Positions 12,801 through 24,718 of a DNA stretch of 64,000 nucleotides are shown here, piece by piece. The notes beneath the pieces were generated by a model. The model did not search any database. It had not been told where the DNA came from and worked only from the letters and a program-made list of their open reading frames with translations. The translations under genes and the position numbers were made by a program. This DNA is from Allodiplogaster sudhausi (taxonomy: Eukaryota > Nematoda > Chromadorea > Rhabditida > Diplogasteridae), in contig CALZFC010000019.1 of NCBI GenBank assembly GCA_945643635.1, forward strand, positions 810,001-874,000, given 5' to 3'. How positions within the stretch are numbered: position 1 is the stretch's first letter; the number at the start of each line of letters is the position of its first letter.

Positions 12801-14690
12801 GCAGTTCAATGTTCAGTTTGTTCACCTGCCCACTCTGTCGGAGGCGCTGCGGTGACCCCAGCAACTCCCGCTTCAGATGAGCCAGCAGAGACAGATGGAA
12901 CTGGGGAGATGGAGAAAGAGGAAGGAGAGGTAAGTCGACATATTTTCACTGGTTAATAATATTACTGTGTTTACTTATTCGACCTTAACTTAATTGAGCA
13001 TTGCGAACACACAGTTCTTTTCAATCACACGTAGAAGTGTTCTTAATCAGATTACATTGAAATCTTTCGCTTTTAGAAAACTGTTGAATGAAAAAGTGAT
13101 TATTGTCCTTTCTAGATTATCGAAGGAAGCAAGGAAACAAAGAGTAGCTCCCCTTCTTCTCTTTCTCAGCTCCCTCCTCCACCAGCGCCTCCTGCAGAAG
13201 GAGAAGTCGCTTCTTCTTCCACGGCCAATCCGTTTGCCAATTGGATTCCAAAGGTGCATTCTCTGTCATTATTTTTATTCTAGATTATCTTGTTATGAGA
13301 ATATTGTTCTGTTTAGGCGAAGAAGACACAAGAAGCTCCGGAATACATAGCAGCCTTGAATCGGGTACAGGAAAAGCTGAAGCGAGTGGAGGAAGGAGGG
13401 ACGGACAAGGAGCAGCAGAAGGAGAGCGTGGCTAGAACTCACCCTCTTCGTGCCAGCGAGTCTGCAGACAGCAAAAGTCATCCGTTCTTGAGATTTCACT
13501 TCTGCGTAGTGATTTTAATTGCCTGTCTTAAGAGCCGAATCCGGGACTTGTACAGAAGAAGGGTGAAGAAAAGGGGAAGCCGAATACAAAGCAGAAAGTG
13601 ACGGAAGCAAAAAATGGTATTGACCTTGAATTAAACATTGCAACTTCTTTTTTTTATTGCAGTTCAAGATTTTTTATTGAATTTTGTATTGCAGCAGCGA
13701 AGGTCGCGTCACCTGCTGCTCCGTCCGTGGTGCCTCCGTCGGAGAAACAGAAGAAGAACTCTGCCATTCAGCCATCCGTTATAGCCGCTGCCAAGATTCC
13801 CAAGAAAATGGAGAAGCTTGCAAAAATGAATTCGTCTGCTGCCAATGTTGCGGTTGCTCCTTCAAAACCTAAACAATCTGCAAAGCCAGTAGCTCAAAAG
13901 GTATTTTTAGTTATTTTTGTTTTGATTCTTCCACGAAATGTGTTTCTCTTGTGCCACTGTAATGTGTAAATCTTGAACAGGCGACAGCTCTGCCTCCAAG
14001 GCCGAAGCCGACTTCGGTAGTTCCCGAGAGTGGGAAACCCATCCCCACGACGGCTCAACGACGGCCTCCTCAGACTGCTTCGCCTCCCGTTTATGGAATT
14101 GCCAGCCACGGACATCCGATACCAAGAATTGGCGTTCAGGCTTCTCCTCGACCGGTAAGCATGAATCTTGAATAATCTTGGTGTCAATAGTAACGAAATA
14201 TCTTCGTCTAATATTTCTTTGAATAGACGCAAGCTGTGAGAGCGAAAACATATAAGTGCGCATCGGCATTTATTTTTTGTCATTTCTGTAGATGATGCAA
14301 CCGCTGATTGCACCTCCGGTCGCCGGAATATATTCACAGGACCGCCATCCCGTCTATCACGAATCGCCTGGGCAATCCAGAACACTCCTTAGGTCGTAGC
14401 ATTCGTTTGCAATTAATATACAGCGGTTTTTATATGGTTGGCAGTCATTATGCTGCGTGTTTTCGCTTCTTTCCGTCCGTTATCAACAGATTTCTATTCA
14501 GACGCGACAGGCGAGATTATTTTGCGCCAATCGTATCTTCTTCAAGTACCATTCGATCTGCAATGGACGACTTTGATCCAGATCTGCCATGGAACCAGAC
14601 GAGGCGGCCTGAGCCGGAGACTTGGCTGCCTCCTCCCAGGCCGCGCACTCCGACTAGTCAGAACTTTACTCTTGCACTTCATCCGTGTTG

Positions 14691-14741
<51 letters not shown>

Positions 14742-15065
14742 CTTTCTTTCTTTCTTTCTTTCTTATGCTAGGAAGAGGGTTTCTTTGTGCGGATCTAATT
14801 TTGGCTCTGTGTTTGCGGAGACAAGTGCCTTGTCCATTCAGTGTCATGGGATGAACCTGGCCGTAGCGGATTCTATGACGACTACCACCAACGACATCCT
14901 GCAATGAATGCGCCTCCGCCGCAGTCATTCCCACCGCATGCCCATGAATGGGGAGAGCCAAGTTGGAGTAGTGAGAGGGCATATGGACAGCCTCCCTATG
15001 CCCCCGGTCCAAATCCCGGACCTGGACCGCATCACGAGTATCGAAGATCCTACTGGGATCCTTGA
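6886..15065 (+). CDS. Unrecognised nuclear-type protein: acidic N-terminus, Cys4 zinc-ribbon-like module, coiled coils, Pro-rich C-terminus
   Basis: I do not recognise the family. Twenty-six exons keep phase and give about 1154 residues. In order: 6886-6975, 7079-7121, 7172-7281, 7364-7519, 7703-7751, 7858-7953, 8033-8130, 8533-8647, 10452-10591, 10774-10986, 11092-11246, 11482-11643, 11722-11851, 12040-12093, 12152-12305, 12356-12471, 12548-12764, 12817-12929, 13116-13253, 13317-13476, 13533-13616, 13695-13900, 13981-14154, 14292-14392, 14490-14656, 14842-15065. The N-terminus is very acidic (DDDQMGDIEAADGWDD). About residues 190-240 carry a possible zinc site, CYNCG ... MKCVRRKCQKFF. Residues about 420-720 are Glu/Lys/Leu-rich coiled coil (TLREENQKLSSSL, VAELEQKLMVAKK). 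The end is Pro/Gly/Tyr-rich (PPYAPGPNPGPGPHH) and stops with RRSYWDP. Basic KR-rich patches suggest a nuclear protein, which is inference. The end of the 10774 exon is uncertain (10956 or 10986). The junction at 12471 needs a GC donor. Confidence 0.72.
8648..10451 (+). other. Long intron (1.8 kb) of the zinc-ribbon gene
   Basis: Phase is kept across this intron (phase 1 donor ACA-G, acceptor TTTACAG), yet it is about twenty times longer than its neighbours. It holds a G-run near 9070-9083, a CT-rich stretch near 9197-9260, and an imperfect direct duplication of about 24 bp at 9325-9371. No coding sequence was recognised inside it. Confidence 0.55.
14696..14764. repeat. (CT)n then (TTTC)n microsatellite in intron
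   Basis: A run of CT dinucleotides turns into CTTT units. It lies in the last intron of the zinc-ribbon gene, upstream of the acceptor at 14841, and may extend its polypyrimidine tract. Confidence 0.95.
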
Positions 15066-15701
15066 GAATAGTTTAACAATTCTTGTATATGGGCGGAAAT
15101 GAATATATAAAACCTGTTAATACACCTTGTGATCTAACTTTGTGATTAGTTTAACATTTAATGCGGCTTTTAATTTGAAGTTTATCATTAATTTGAAGCT
15201 GTTTTCTCTAAATTCAGTAGGAAATTATTGGATATGTGTTTTTTAGCACGAAATATTTATTGCATGCGAGTAGTGTATAGCTTTTTACCCTATTTTCGAT
15301 GACACGAAGAGGAATTAAACTGTTTACTCAGGCATGTGTATATATAGAAGCGCTTTCTGGTTGCCTGGCCTATTTTGCCGTTTGATGTTTGTTCAATTCT
15401 CGCACTGGTTGGATGTCTGACTTCTTCGTAGTGTCGGCTGATCTCTTCTGTCACATCCAAGTAGTCGAGTCAAAATCTTCATTTCGTTATTGTGACTACC
15501 ATGGTTCTTTCCTTCGAAGATGTAATGACAGAATAATAAAGTATTAATTTGTCTAATTTGTAAAAGATAAGAGGAAGATTGTAGATGAGGAGAACGGAAG
15601 CGTTGTTGTCGCCCATTACTTACCTAATTACCCAATAGCAAGTTGCGGATGTGAAGCAGACGATTTAGATGCATTGCTAGGTGGGTGGCTGAGTTGAGAG
15701 G
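15066..15701. other. Intergenic gap before symplekin
   Basis: AT-rich, 636 bp. An ATAAA-rich stretch at 15102-15110 may serve as the poly(A) signal of the upstream gene. Nothing else is recognised. Confidence 0.45.
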
Positions 15702-16582
15702 ATGGATGAGGCTGAGGTAATCGAATCGTTGGACGAGAAGGTCGGGCGAGCAATCCGCGATGCCCAGGCAGCTCCAGGAGCCAAGAAGTTGCTGCCTCTT
15801 AAAGAGGCAAGAGTGTTTGTAAATGACGTTGCCGAGTTTCCCCTAAGTGCTTTCCGTAGTATGTGTGGTGCTTTCAGGCAGAGCGACTCTTGCTGGCGGG
15901 AGAGGCTCACTTGATCGACAACTTCTTGGATGAGATGCTGGAATTCGCCTCTGTTGCCCACTCGGGTGTCCGCTGTTGTGTTGCTGCCTTCGTCGAAGCA
16001 GCTTGGTATCTTCTTACGAATCCGATGAATCTACCATTCAAGAGCATTCAACTGACATGCTTCCCTTTTTCAGCAAGAAAGATGCTGAAGTCATGAAGAA
16101 AGCTGTGTTCACGTTGAGCTTTCTCATTGCGGATTCGTCGGATGTTGCGGTGATAAAGCGGGTACGCATATCTTTTCTTTTAGAGATGTTTAACATAAGA
16201 ATTGTACTCGTGGCACTTTTGAAGATGTTTAGGTAATGTTGGCGTGCTTGAATCTGTATCCAATCGTTCTTCGCTGGGTAGTTGCCAAGAAAGCGGATGG
16301 CGAGACGGAGGCGTGCTGGGAGAAGTTCAGTCTCATCAAGAGAAGAGTCGTCTACAATCTGGAATCCGAGAATGAAGGGTCAGCTCTTCATTCTCTTCTT
16401 TTAACAGGAATTTATGAATTGGGAAAGCAACCTTTCAGAGTTACTCCTTTTCGCTTTTCAGAATTCGCACCATGGCAATCAAGTTTTTGGAAGCACTGGT
16501 CCTCGCGCAGAGCAGACGGACCGAGGTTTTCCTGTTCTTCTCTTACTATTAAGCATTTCTATTTATGACACAACTTGACTGA

Positions 16583-16625
<43 letters not shown>

Positions 16626-16636
16626 TCTCACTCTCA

Positions 16637-16672
<36 letters not shown>

Positions 16673-19600
16673 AACATATTATCTTGTTTCCTTCGCGGAT
16701 CAGAAATTAGAAATTAGGTGCCGTTGCTACTTCCTTCGCTTGACAGGAATCGGAAGGCCGTGCTCTGATGAATCTGATGGATGTTCCTCGTGACCACCGC
16801 TTCATTTCATATCGTAAACTGGACCAGGAAGCTCAGCTGAGCATGGAGTCTCTCCTCAAACAAACCGCCCTTGCTCACATTTCGGCCCAGAATCTTCTAA
16901 CAGTCGTCTCAGCTCTTTGCAACATTGGTTAGAAGAAAGGGACTTTCTTACTTACATCACAGTCTTTCTTTTTACTTGTAATTTTTCTTATCTGAGATCA
17001 TTGTTTTCAGCACGGCAAAGACCAGAATTCATGAAGAGAGTCGTCGAAGCCCTCGACCAACTCCAGGTCTCGCGCTTTTTCTGTTGTCACATTACATCAT
17101 CACTAATGTTCCCATATCTAGGTGAACTTGCCTCCGACCCTGGGAACGAGTCAAGTGAAGTCAGTGCGGAAGGAGCTGAAGATGCACTTGATTCGTCTTC
17201 TCAAGCACCCGTCCTCTGAGCCACTCACAACCAAGATCACTTCGCTCCTCTCCGATCTTGGCGTTTCCCAAGCTGTTTGTTTTTTGGCCATTCTTCCTTC
17301 TATTCTTTGTCATAATTAGTCGCTGCTTTTCATTTGCTTATTTTTTGTTATAGTTCTGTTCTTCTAAGGAATAATTTGAGGAAATATCAAAAGCAGTGCC
17401 AGAGGCAAGGAAGCGACCGGCAGCGAAAGGAGATGAAAGAGAAGAGCCGTCTGTTAAGAAGACAAAGGATGACAGAGCAATGCCTTCCACAAGTTGGCAT
17501 TCCCATTTTAATTGCCGTCAAGTTAATAATGAGCTCAATATTCCCTTGTCTTTCCGGCGGATATTTGAAAAATGGATATTTTTCGGATATTGCACCTAAA
17601 AATAAAACGCAAGTTTTGTTTAAGACTTGGCGATTTGAGATAACAGCACGGCAACACGCGTGGATGGAGAGGGCGAAGAAGACGAAGATGACGAAGACGA
17701 GAGAGGAGGGGGCGATGACTTCCCAAGCACTTCTTCTTCTCTCTCCAATCTCGAGCAGAAGGCAATCGACATCACTGAGGAATACATCTTCGAGAGACTC
17801 AATAACCGCATTGCTGCGCATCTCGTGTTTATTTCCTTGGTCAGAATTCGTTGAATATAAACAACCAAGATAGTACATGTCCAGTTCTATGCTGAATCTT
17901 AAGGGATGAAGTAGCAAAAATCTAAAATTTGAATTCATTTGGGTCCTTCTACGAAAACATATTGCACTTAAAAATAAATGTCTTGAGGCTACTCTGCCAA
18001 ATGAGATGCCACCTGCATTCGCCTCCAGCTACACTCCCATCGCTACAGCTGGAACCGATGTTGGCTAGCTCTCTCTTCGTTTTTTTCCGTTCTAATATCT
18101 TGGAATTGTTTTAAATTGCTGAAATAGGTCTGACCCATGACAACGTTGTAACCCCCCGGGCTGAAGGCCCGGAACAGTTTTTTTTAAACAGTATTTCACT
18201 TTGTAACCCCCCGGGGTTGGTAGTTTGGCCGTTTGTAACCCCCCGGTCCATGTCCAGAGGCAGGTACTATTTCAGCACTGTTTCAAATGGTAAAACAGTT
18301 ATTTCTGTATTTTAAGAGATAGTGTGACGGTTGCTTTGCAGGCTCAGCGCCGTCGTCTTTCTCGGATGATGGCAACGCAGATGACTCAGATGGACATTGG
18401 GCCGGGGGCAGAGACTCTTCGGGAGGGCAGGAAGCAAGCCTTTCTTCGTCAGTCACTTTTTTTTTTCAGAATTTAAAGTCGTAGTTACAAATGAATATGT
18501 GTAGAAAGACGCTCGGCCCGCTCCGAGGGCGCCGTGATTCCGCCCACTCCTGCTCATGTCATGATGGCAGACGAGATGAAGAAGCCCGCTATCGTTCAAA
18601 GGATACCACCAAAAGTTCCACCGGTTAGTCTCCGTCGTTAAAGGGAAGACAGAGTTCGCAGTTATGAAAGGTGAATGCTTGGTTAGTTAAAATGCACAGA
18701 TTATAATTGTCTTCATTACAGGCGACGTTGCCTCCTCCGACGCAGGCCAAGAAACAGTTCTCTCTCGTTCTCGACACCAAGGAACTCTCAGCCGAAGAAA
18801 GGGAACGCCTTTTCGAGCTTGCCATCAAGAGGATCATGCTCAACGAAAGTGAGATATCTAAACACTAAGATCATTGTAATGTTTTACAAGGAAAAGATAA
18901 TCAACAGCTAACAATAAGCTGTTGCGGAGAGATACTTTGGAAAGAAGATCTTTGATGGATGCTGTGAAGAATCCTCTGTATGTTCATTGTGCTAGAGTAA
19001 GCAGTCATTCTTGTCCAGGGCGCGCCGTGCAGGGAGGAGCCGGACAAGCTCAGCAGAAGCTGCTGGTCCGACTCGTCTGTCGCTTTCGCGAGGAGTGCCA
19101 GCACTACGAGAAACTTCTCGTCGACTTCATTCTTCAGGTAAATCACTCTTGCTCATCGTTCTTCGCTTATTGTTAAGCTATCAGGTATTATAAATGGTTC
19201 AACATGATTCCATTGACAGTAAAGATTCCCTTTAGGATCAGAAGGCTCGCGCGGAGTTGGCGCTCCTTTGGATTTCCGAGTTGTACGCTCAGTTCCAAGG
19301 GTAAGTAGGTTTAGCGATACTCTACGACAAATTGATTGTTTCTTGATTTCAGATTCAGCATCTGCATCGCAGCGAGCCGTGAAGAAGGACGTTTCAATGC
19401 AGAGGAGCGACTGGAGAGATACGGTAGAGTGGTCAGCGTCTTGCTTACCAGTCTCTACGAAAGAGGCGAACACAAGGAGATGTCAGATCACTTTTCGTCA
19501 ACTTTTTTTTAGTATTTCATGTTTCTTGAAGATAAACATAAGGAATAGGAGCGATGTTTAGGTTGTTCCATAAGATTCTTTTGGAAGCGCCACTTCTGAC

Positions 19601-21262
19601 TGGAGAGGCTCTCGGTTTCCTTAAGCTCGCATGCATTGATGAGGTTGGGCGAATTGGCCTTGTGATTGGTAGCAGATCATCCGTACTAATTTCATCTCTC
19701 TATTTCCCTTGAGGTGTTCGGTGCCTTTGGCACGACAACCCTGCGTGAGTTGGTGCTGACTCGCGCCCGCCAAAGGGACAATCTCCTCGAGCTGCTCTTC
19801 CATCTTGCTTTCTTTGAGCGAGTTGATGTAAGTACTATTGAAATTTCGTTTTTAAAGCATGATGTCATGTGGAATGCTTTCCGTAGGTGCGAACCCAGGC
19901 GGTGGAGACTGTGAAGGAGCTGCTTGAACTGCCGTACATGGTCCCTTCCGTCTGTCAACACGTGGAGAAGCAGCTGGAGGAATGCTGCGCAGACGCTCCC
20001 CCCGCCCACTTCATCGCAAGTGTCAATCCTACTCTTGCCACTAGCAATGGTTTGTGGAAAATATACATTTTCTATTTTTTTCCATCATACGTGTTGTTTC
20101 TACTCTTTTTTTAAATCTTTTTGTTTTATCAGGTGCTGTAGCGTGGAATGACAGCCTTTACCGGGCAGCTCTGATTGTTCCCTTGGCTGCGATGGCCCAC
20201 CAGCATTCCCTCATTCACCCACTCGCCAAAGTCTTCGCCAGATCAACCAATGCATTCAAACTTGTTAGTTAACAGTTGGTTCCTCATATGTCACTTTTTT
20301 TAAACTTTTAACCCCCCAGTCTAATTTGACGTTCACACTGTGAAGATTAAGGAGAAATAAATTTTAGTTGACGATCCGGGTGATCGATTCTGCGGTGAAG
20401 GCAATGGGAATGTCGTCTCCGGAGATTCCTAAACTAGTTGAGAATTGTCCGAGAGGGGCGGAGTCTCTTGTCGCGCGAGTAGTTATTCTTCTTACTGAAC
20501 GAGGTCATAATTTTATTTCCTTTATCCAGTCAGGACTCCACTATTGTTTTGAAGTAGCATTTCTTTAGAAGAGTTATTTCTTTACAGCTCCTGCGACTCC
20601 GGAGTTGGTGACGAAGCTGAAGAAGTTGCACGAAGAGCGGCAGACGGATGTGCGCAGTCTCCTGCCCATCATCCCGGGTCTCGATCGAGTCCGTCTTTCT
20701 CTTTCTCTCCTCCATACTTTCTATTTCCTCGTTTCTTTGTAGTCTGACATCATTCGCATTCTGCCCAAGTTTGTGTTGCCGGCCTCTCATGTCAAGTCGG
20801 TCGTCCAGGCAGTCAAGAAGATGCTTCATGCAAAGTGTCAGTCGCTTGAAATTGATCGTCGAGCCACAATGATGTTTCTCCTATTGGCAGTGATAAGAGA
20901 ATAAAAGTTTTTAGTGTCGTCAGACTCAACGGAGCCTGCTCTTTCTGCTGTTGATCTCCTCGTTGAATACCATCGGATTCAGCCTTCGACGCCAGAAGAG
21001 TCTGAAATGCTTTTCAAAAGTGAGCCCTCGAAGTGTCTATTTATGCTTTAGCCTGTTCCTTTTCAAAGTTTTTTATCTTTGAAATTAGCTTATTGCAACT
21101 TGCAGATATCGAACAAGTGCTGGGAGTGAAGGCGATGACGAAGGAAGTGGTCTCCTCTGCGGTGGAGAAGATGCTTGGAGGGGAGAGGCCACTGCCTCCT
21201 CTTCTCTTCCACACTCTCGCAATTGTTTATAACCAGGTAAATATAAGATACGCTATCTCTCT

Positions 21263-21306
<44 letters not shown>

Positions 21307-22057
21307 CTCTTTCTCTTTCTCTTCGTTTAAACAATTTCCACATCTTGCCGTGGGGCATATGTCCACCCATTCTCCTTGATTTAATAGCGTGCCTCGTTCA
21401 TGAATAGGAATTGTCATAACTGAGATATTCTTGAGATTCCTGCTCTGAGTAGCTTCCTCTCCAACGTTCTACAGAAGATGATTTCTCGTCATTTGTGGCA
21501 GGATTCTGCCGAGCAGAAGGCCGTATTCTATAAGGCAGTTACAGAGATGAAGAGTATCGCATATACAGTTCGCTTTTTCTTCTTTTCTCTTTCATACTTT
21601 ATGATTTGCTTATACGTCGTTTGATACGTAAAATTAAGTCGCATGAACCTTTTTCATCGCTTGCTGCATTCCCCTCCATTGCCACTTTCTATTCCAGGCA
21701 GTATTAACGCTCTTCAATGCGGATGAAATGATGGAGTTTATCCAGTCTAGTCAAGTTGACATCACCAAGCAGCTGAGAGAGTTTCTTCCTTCGCTGTCTT
21801 CCCAGCAGCAACGAAGCATTGTGCCGGTTGGTATGCCAGTGCCCCTTTGTTCTTTAAAAGTAATACCATTTAAAGGATTCATTCGAACTTGATTACGGTT
21901 CTCCTTTTATTTGCAGGAGGTTCTTGACCTATTGGGCATCAAAGAATTACCGTGTGATGAGCGAGAGAGCAGGAGAGAACGAGAGAGGGAGCGAGATAAG
22001 GAGAGAGACCGAACTCGAGGCGATCGAGAGAGGGATCATCGCAAAATGCGCAGATAG
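15702..22057 (+). CDS. SYMPK: Symplekin, scaffold of the mRNA 3'-end processing complex
   Basis: Symplekin is a HEAT-repeat nuclear scaffold joining CPSF and CstF for cleavage/polyadenylation and histone pre-mRNA processing. Twenty-nine exons in phase give 1144 residues (human about 1270): 15702-15812, 15878-16005, 16074-16161, 16233-16378, 16462-16525, 16747-16927, 17011-17066, 17122-17274, 17381-17492, 17640-17839, 17988-18059, 18342-18447, 18505-18623, 18722-18848, 19019-19137, 19236-19300, 19353-19481, 19562-19643, 19714-19827, 19887-20049, 20133-20263, 20368-20503, 20588-20688, 20743-20836, 20915-21019, 21106-21236, 21436-21567, 21698-21826, 21917-22057. Diagnostic matches: [51 protein letters not shown], a KRPAAK basic patch, [35 protein letters not shown] and [20 protein letters not shown]. 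The tail is an Arg/Glu/Asp-rich stretch ending in KMRR, shorter than the vertebrate Pro-rich tail. Confidence 0.96.
16584..16670. repeat. (CT)n microsatellite in symplekin intron 5
   Basis: Two CT runs broken by CTTCCTCTCAC. It lies between the exons ending at 16525 and starting at 16747 and adds to the pyrimidine tract before the acceptor. Confidence 0.95.
18146..18250. repeat. Triplicated GTAACCCCCCGG motif in symplekin intron 11
   Basis: The string TTGTAACCCCCCGG or its near copy occurs three times within 105 bp of this intron. A related TAACCCCCCAG lies at about 20309 in a later intron. Origin unknown; it may be remnants of a small mobile element. Confidence 0.6.
21263..21318. repeat. 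(CT)n microsatellite in symplekin intron 26
   Basis: Pure CT run followed by CT/TTTCT units, in the intron after the exon ending at 21236. Confidence 0.95.
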
Positions 22058-22382
22058 AATAACGCGTCAAGAACTGTAATGTTGTCTATTGTCTGTTTCA
22101 TGTATTGCCATCAATTTCTTTGTATGTTGTTATTGCAAGTGGTAAGGAAGAAATAAGTTGCGCGTTGATCTTCATTGTTTTCCGATCTCAACGCTATCGG
22201 GTCCATCATTCTAGCGACTAGGGATTCAATCAGTTCTTTGTTTTATAAATAAAAATTTGCTTTGTATAATAAATCGTACTAACATTTATCGAAGGTTTTA
22301 CACTAAACGGTTTACGTTCTCCGCCTAAAGCGGTATCAGCTCCGTCGCAAGGAGAAGGGTACGGAAGCCTAGTCGGATAGCA
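22058..22382. other. Short intergenic gap between symplekin and the WD gene
   Basis: Only 325 bp separate two plus-strand genes. AATAAA at 22248-22253 is a candidate poly(A) signal for symplekin. No other element is seen. Confidence 0.5.
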
Positions 22383-22962
22383 ATGGCCGATCCTTCTCCG
22401 TCCAACATCTACAACCTCGAGGGCTCTGTGACGGCGCTAACTTCCTACGAGGTGGTTATTGTCTTTTTTTAAAATAGGTTTATTGATTAATTGTCGCGAT
22501 TTCTTTCTAACAGAGTATTCTTTGATCCCTATTCACATTGGCATTGTGATTTCTGAGATCATTGCAGGTGAGTGGCCGAAGCTGTGCCCTCGTGGGTACC
22601 GAGAAGGGCTTTGTCCGAGTCATCGACCTCAATGACATGGTCGATGAAGAATCGCTCTTCGGTTGGTTGGCTGTCTTGTCTCCTCACTCTTCTGTTTCTC
22701 TCTCTATATATTGTCTCTTCATCAGCATGCTTCGTTCTCTTTTCTTATTTCCTAATAATTTGACTTCTTTCAGAGGATGAGCAGAAGAGAATGATCACGG
22801 GCATCGCTGCCGGACCCGTCAGAAATGACTGCGGTGCCACTTCCCTCATCATCGCCATTCAAGTTCGCGGGCATGGCATCGTTCTCTTCAAGCAGAGATC
22901 TCGGACCATCGAAGGCGTTGCTGAGCTGGGCCTCAGGGTACGTGATGGTTGTATTTACAGCG

Positions 22963-22994
<32 letters not shown>

Positions 22995-24476
22995 TGAGCA
23001 AGAGAGAGAGAAGAGATAGAGGGAGAGGGAGCGAGAGAAGAAAGAAACGTTGAGAGATGTGAAAGAGTGAGAATTTAGAGAGACATTAGAAGAGAGAAAT
23101 AATGATTGAGCAATTGATGGAACGGGACCACCGTGTTCTTCACACGGGCTACTATCACTTCTGCTTGCCCGAGTTGCTAATATCTTCCCAGTTTCTTATC
23201 GCAACTCTCTCTGCTAACGAAATCTGTGCTTTTGATATCTCGTCCTGGCTGCGGGGACAAGACTCCGGTGATCAAATTCATGGTATCTACTTTTCAATTT
23301 ATTTAAATTATTCTCTTTCAATGATACGGTGTCTAGATGAGCGGTGAAAATAGATTACAAATATCCGTTTTTGAGGATCCGCGACTCGGGAATTGACGCG
23401 ATTAGAAGGTGAAGCAACAATTATGAGAGTGCGTGCAGTGGGGAGAGACAAGGTCGCAGTTGGCAGAGAGAACGCCATTCTTGAACTGTACTCAGCGATC
23501 CCAAACAGTCACCAAAAACTTGAGTTCCGGCGATTAGGAGTCATGGTTGGTACCTTAATGAATGCTTGCCTCTCCTTTATCCATTTCTCTATTTCTCTTC
23601 TCCTCTCCACTCGCCTGCTCTTTTTTATGCTCGCTTATCTCTTCAATACCATTTTGTTGTTCAGGAGAAAGTCTTCGGTGATGACTCATCCAGTCCGGTG
23701 TTCGATTTGGCAGTCGATTGCCCGAATCAAACTGAAGACCAGTCACCAGAGAAGCTCCGCCCACTCATTCTGGTCGGCGGATCTGCCTCAAACATACATG
23801 TATTCGCAGTTAATGAAGGGGAGGAAGAGTGCCTCGAAAGAATACGGGTCATCCTTCTTTCCAGCACGTTGGTTTCACATCTCTCTCTCACTCTTCCCCT
23901 TCTCTCCCTTTCTATCTTCCACTAATACTAGCTATTATTCAGCTATTTCATCTAACGTGCCACAAGTAAATTTGGTTATTTTTTCGTTGTTTTTTCTTTC
24001 TTTCTCTAGGTTGTTCTCCTCTACTTTCGTCTTTTCGGAATAGGTGATACAAAATCATTTCAGTTCGCAAGGATGTGTTTCGCTTTCTATGCCCTCGTGT
24101 CTCGATATTTCGACAGAAGTGGTGAGTTCTCCGTGTTGAAATTATGGTAAACGAGTTGAAGACTATCAGAGTAAAAGAATGAGTTATCAAGCAGTCATTC
24201 CTTTTAAAACAAATGAATACCCGCCTTTAGCTCTGCCGCGTGTCTGCCTCCCCACCCTGCGTGGCGGTGGGTTGTCTGGATGGCTCAGTGCGTGTGTTTC
24301 CCTCGAAGCGGAAGCCGTCTTCCTCCTCTCCTCTCTCTCGTGTTGTCATTCCTCCTCCCATTCAACCTCAATCTGCTAGCTGGATCCTTTTCCTCAGTTA
24401 CCCTGTCAAGTATGTACTCCTCTTTTCGAGAAACCACAAACTCTTTCAGTATGACCTGCCCAAGATATCCAAATAG
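22383..24476 (+). CDS. WD40 protein of the GNB1L / ASTRA-associated Asa1 type
   Basis: Asa1/GNB1L proteins are small beta-propellers that assist PIK-related kinase assembly with the TTT/ASTRA complex. Eight exons keep phase: 22383-22451, 22568-22661, 22774-22937, 23111-23282, 23376-23545, 23665-23847, 24044-24121 and 24231-24476, giving 391 residues. The N-terminal blade reads VTALTSYE then CALVGTEKGFVRVIDL, like the family start (one strand, then SG..G.V.iWdL). Later blades show YYHFCLPELL, LILVGGSASNIHVFAV and CVAVGCLDGSVRVF, the last matching the family's DGSV..W blade. Classic GH...WD pairs are weak, so the exact family is uncertain; a divergent WD protein of another family remains possible. 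The stop codon is 242 bp from the convergent INTS13 stop. Confidence 0.62.
22969..23100. repeat. (GA)n-rich purine stretch in intron of the WD gene
   Basis: GA and GAGAA units fill most of the intron between 22937 and 23111. Here the coding strand carries the purine version, unlike the CT-run introns of symplekin. Confidence 0.9.
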
Positions 24477-24718
24477 TCCACTTAAAATGAGCCATGCCCG
24501 GGTTTACTCGGGTTTGTTTTTTCGGGTTCTTGTTTTTAGATATACTTTAAAATGTGTCCAGTTTTCATCACATTTATTTGTACAATTTGTAACAACAAGT
24601 AAAAGGCATGCAAAAAGGATTGATGGGCACTAGGAGAGATCTGAAATTATAATTCAATGGTTACCCATACACGTTATCCACGTCTGAGAAGACAACAATA
24701 ATTCTTGGTAAGGCATCA

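Noticed and set aside
13894..14385. Minus-strand ORF of 163 codons
   Set aside because: It is antisense to three phase-consistent exons of the zinc-ribbon gene and has no recognisable domain.
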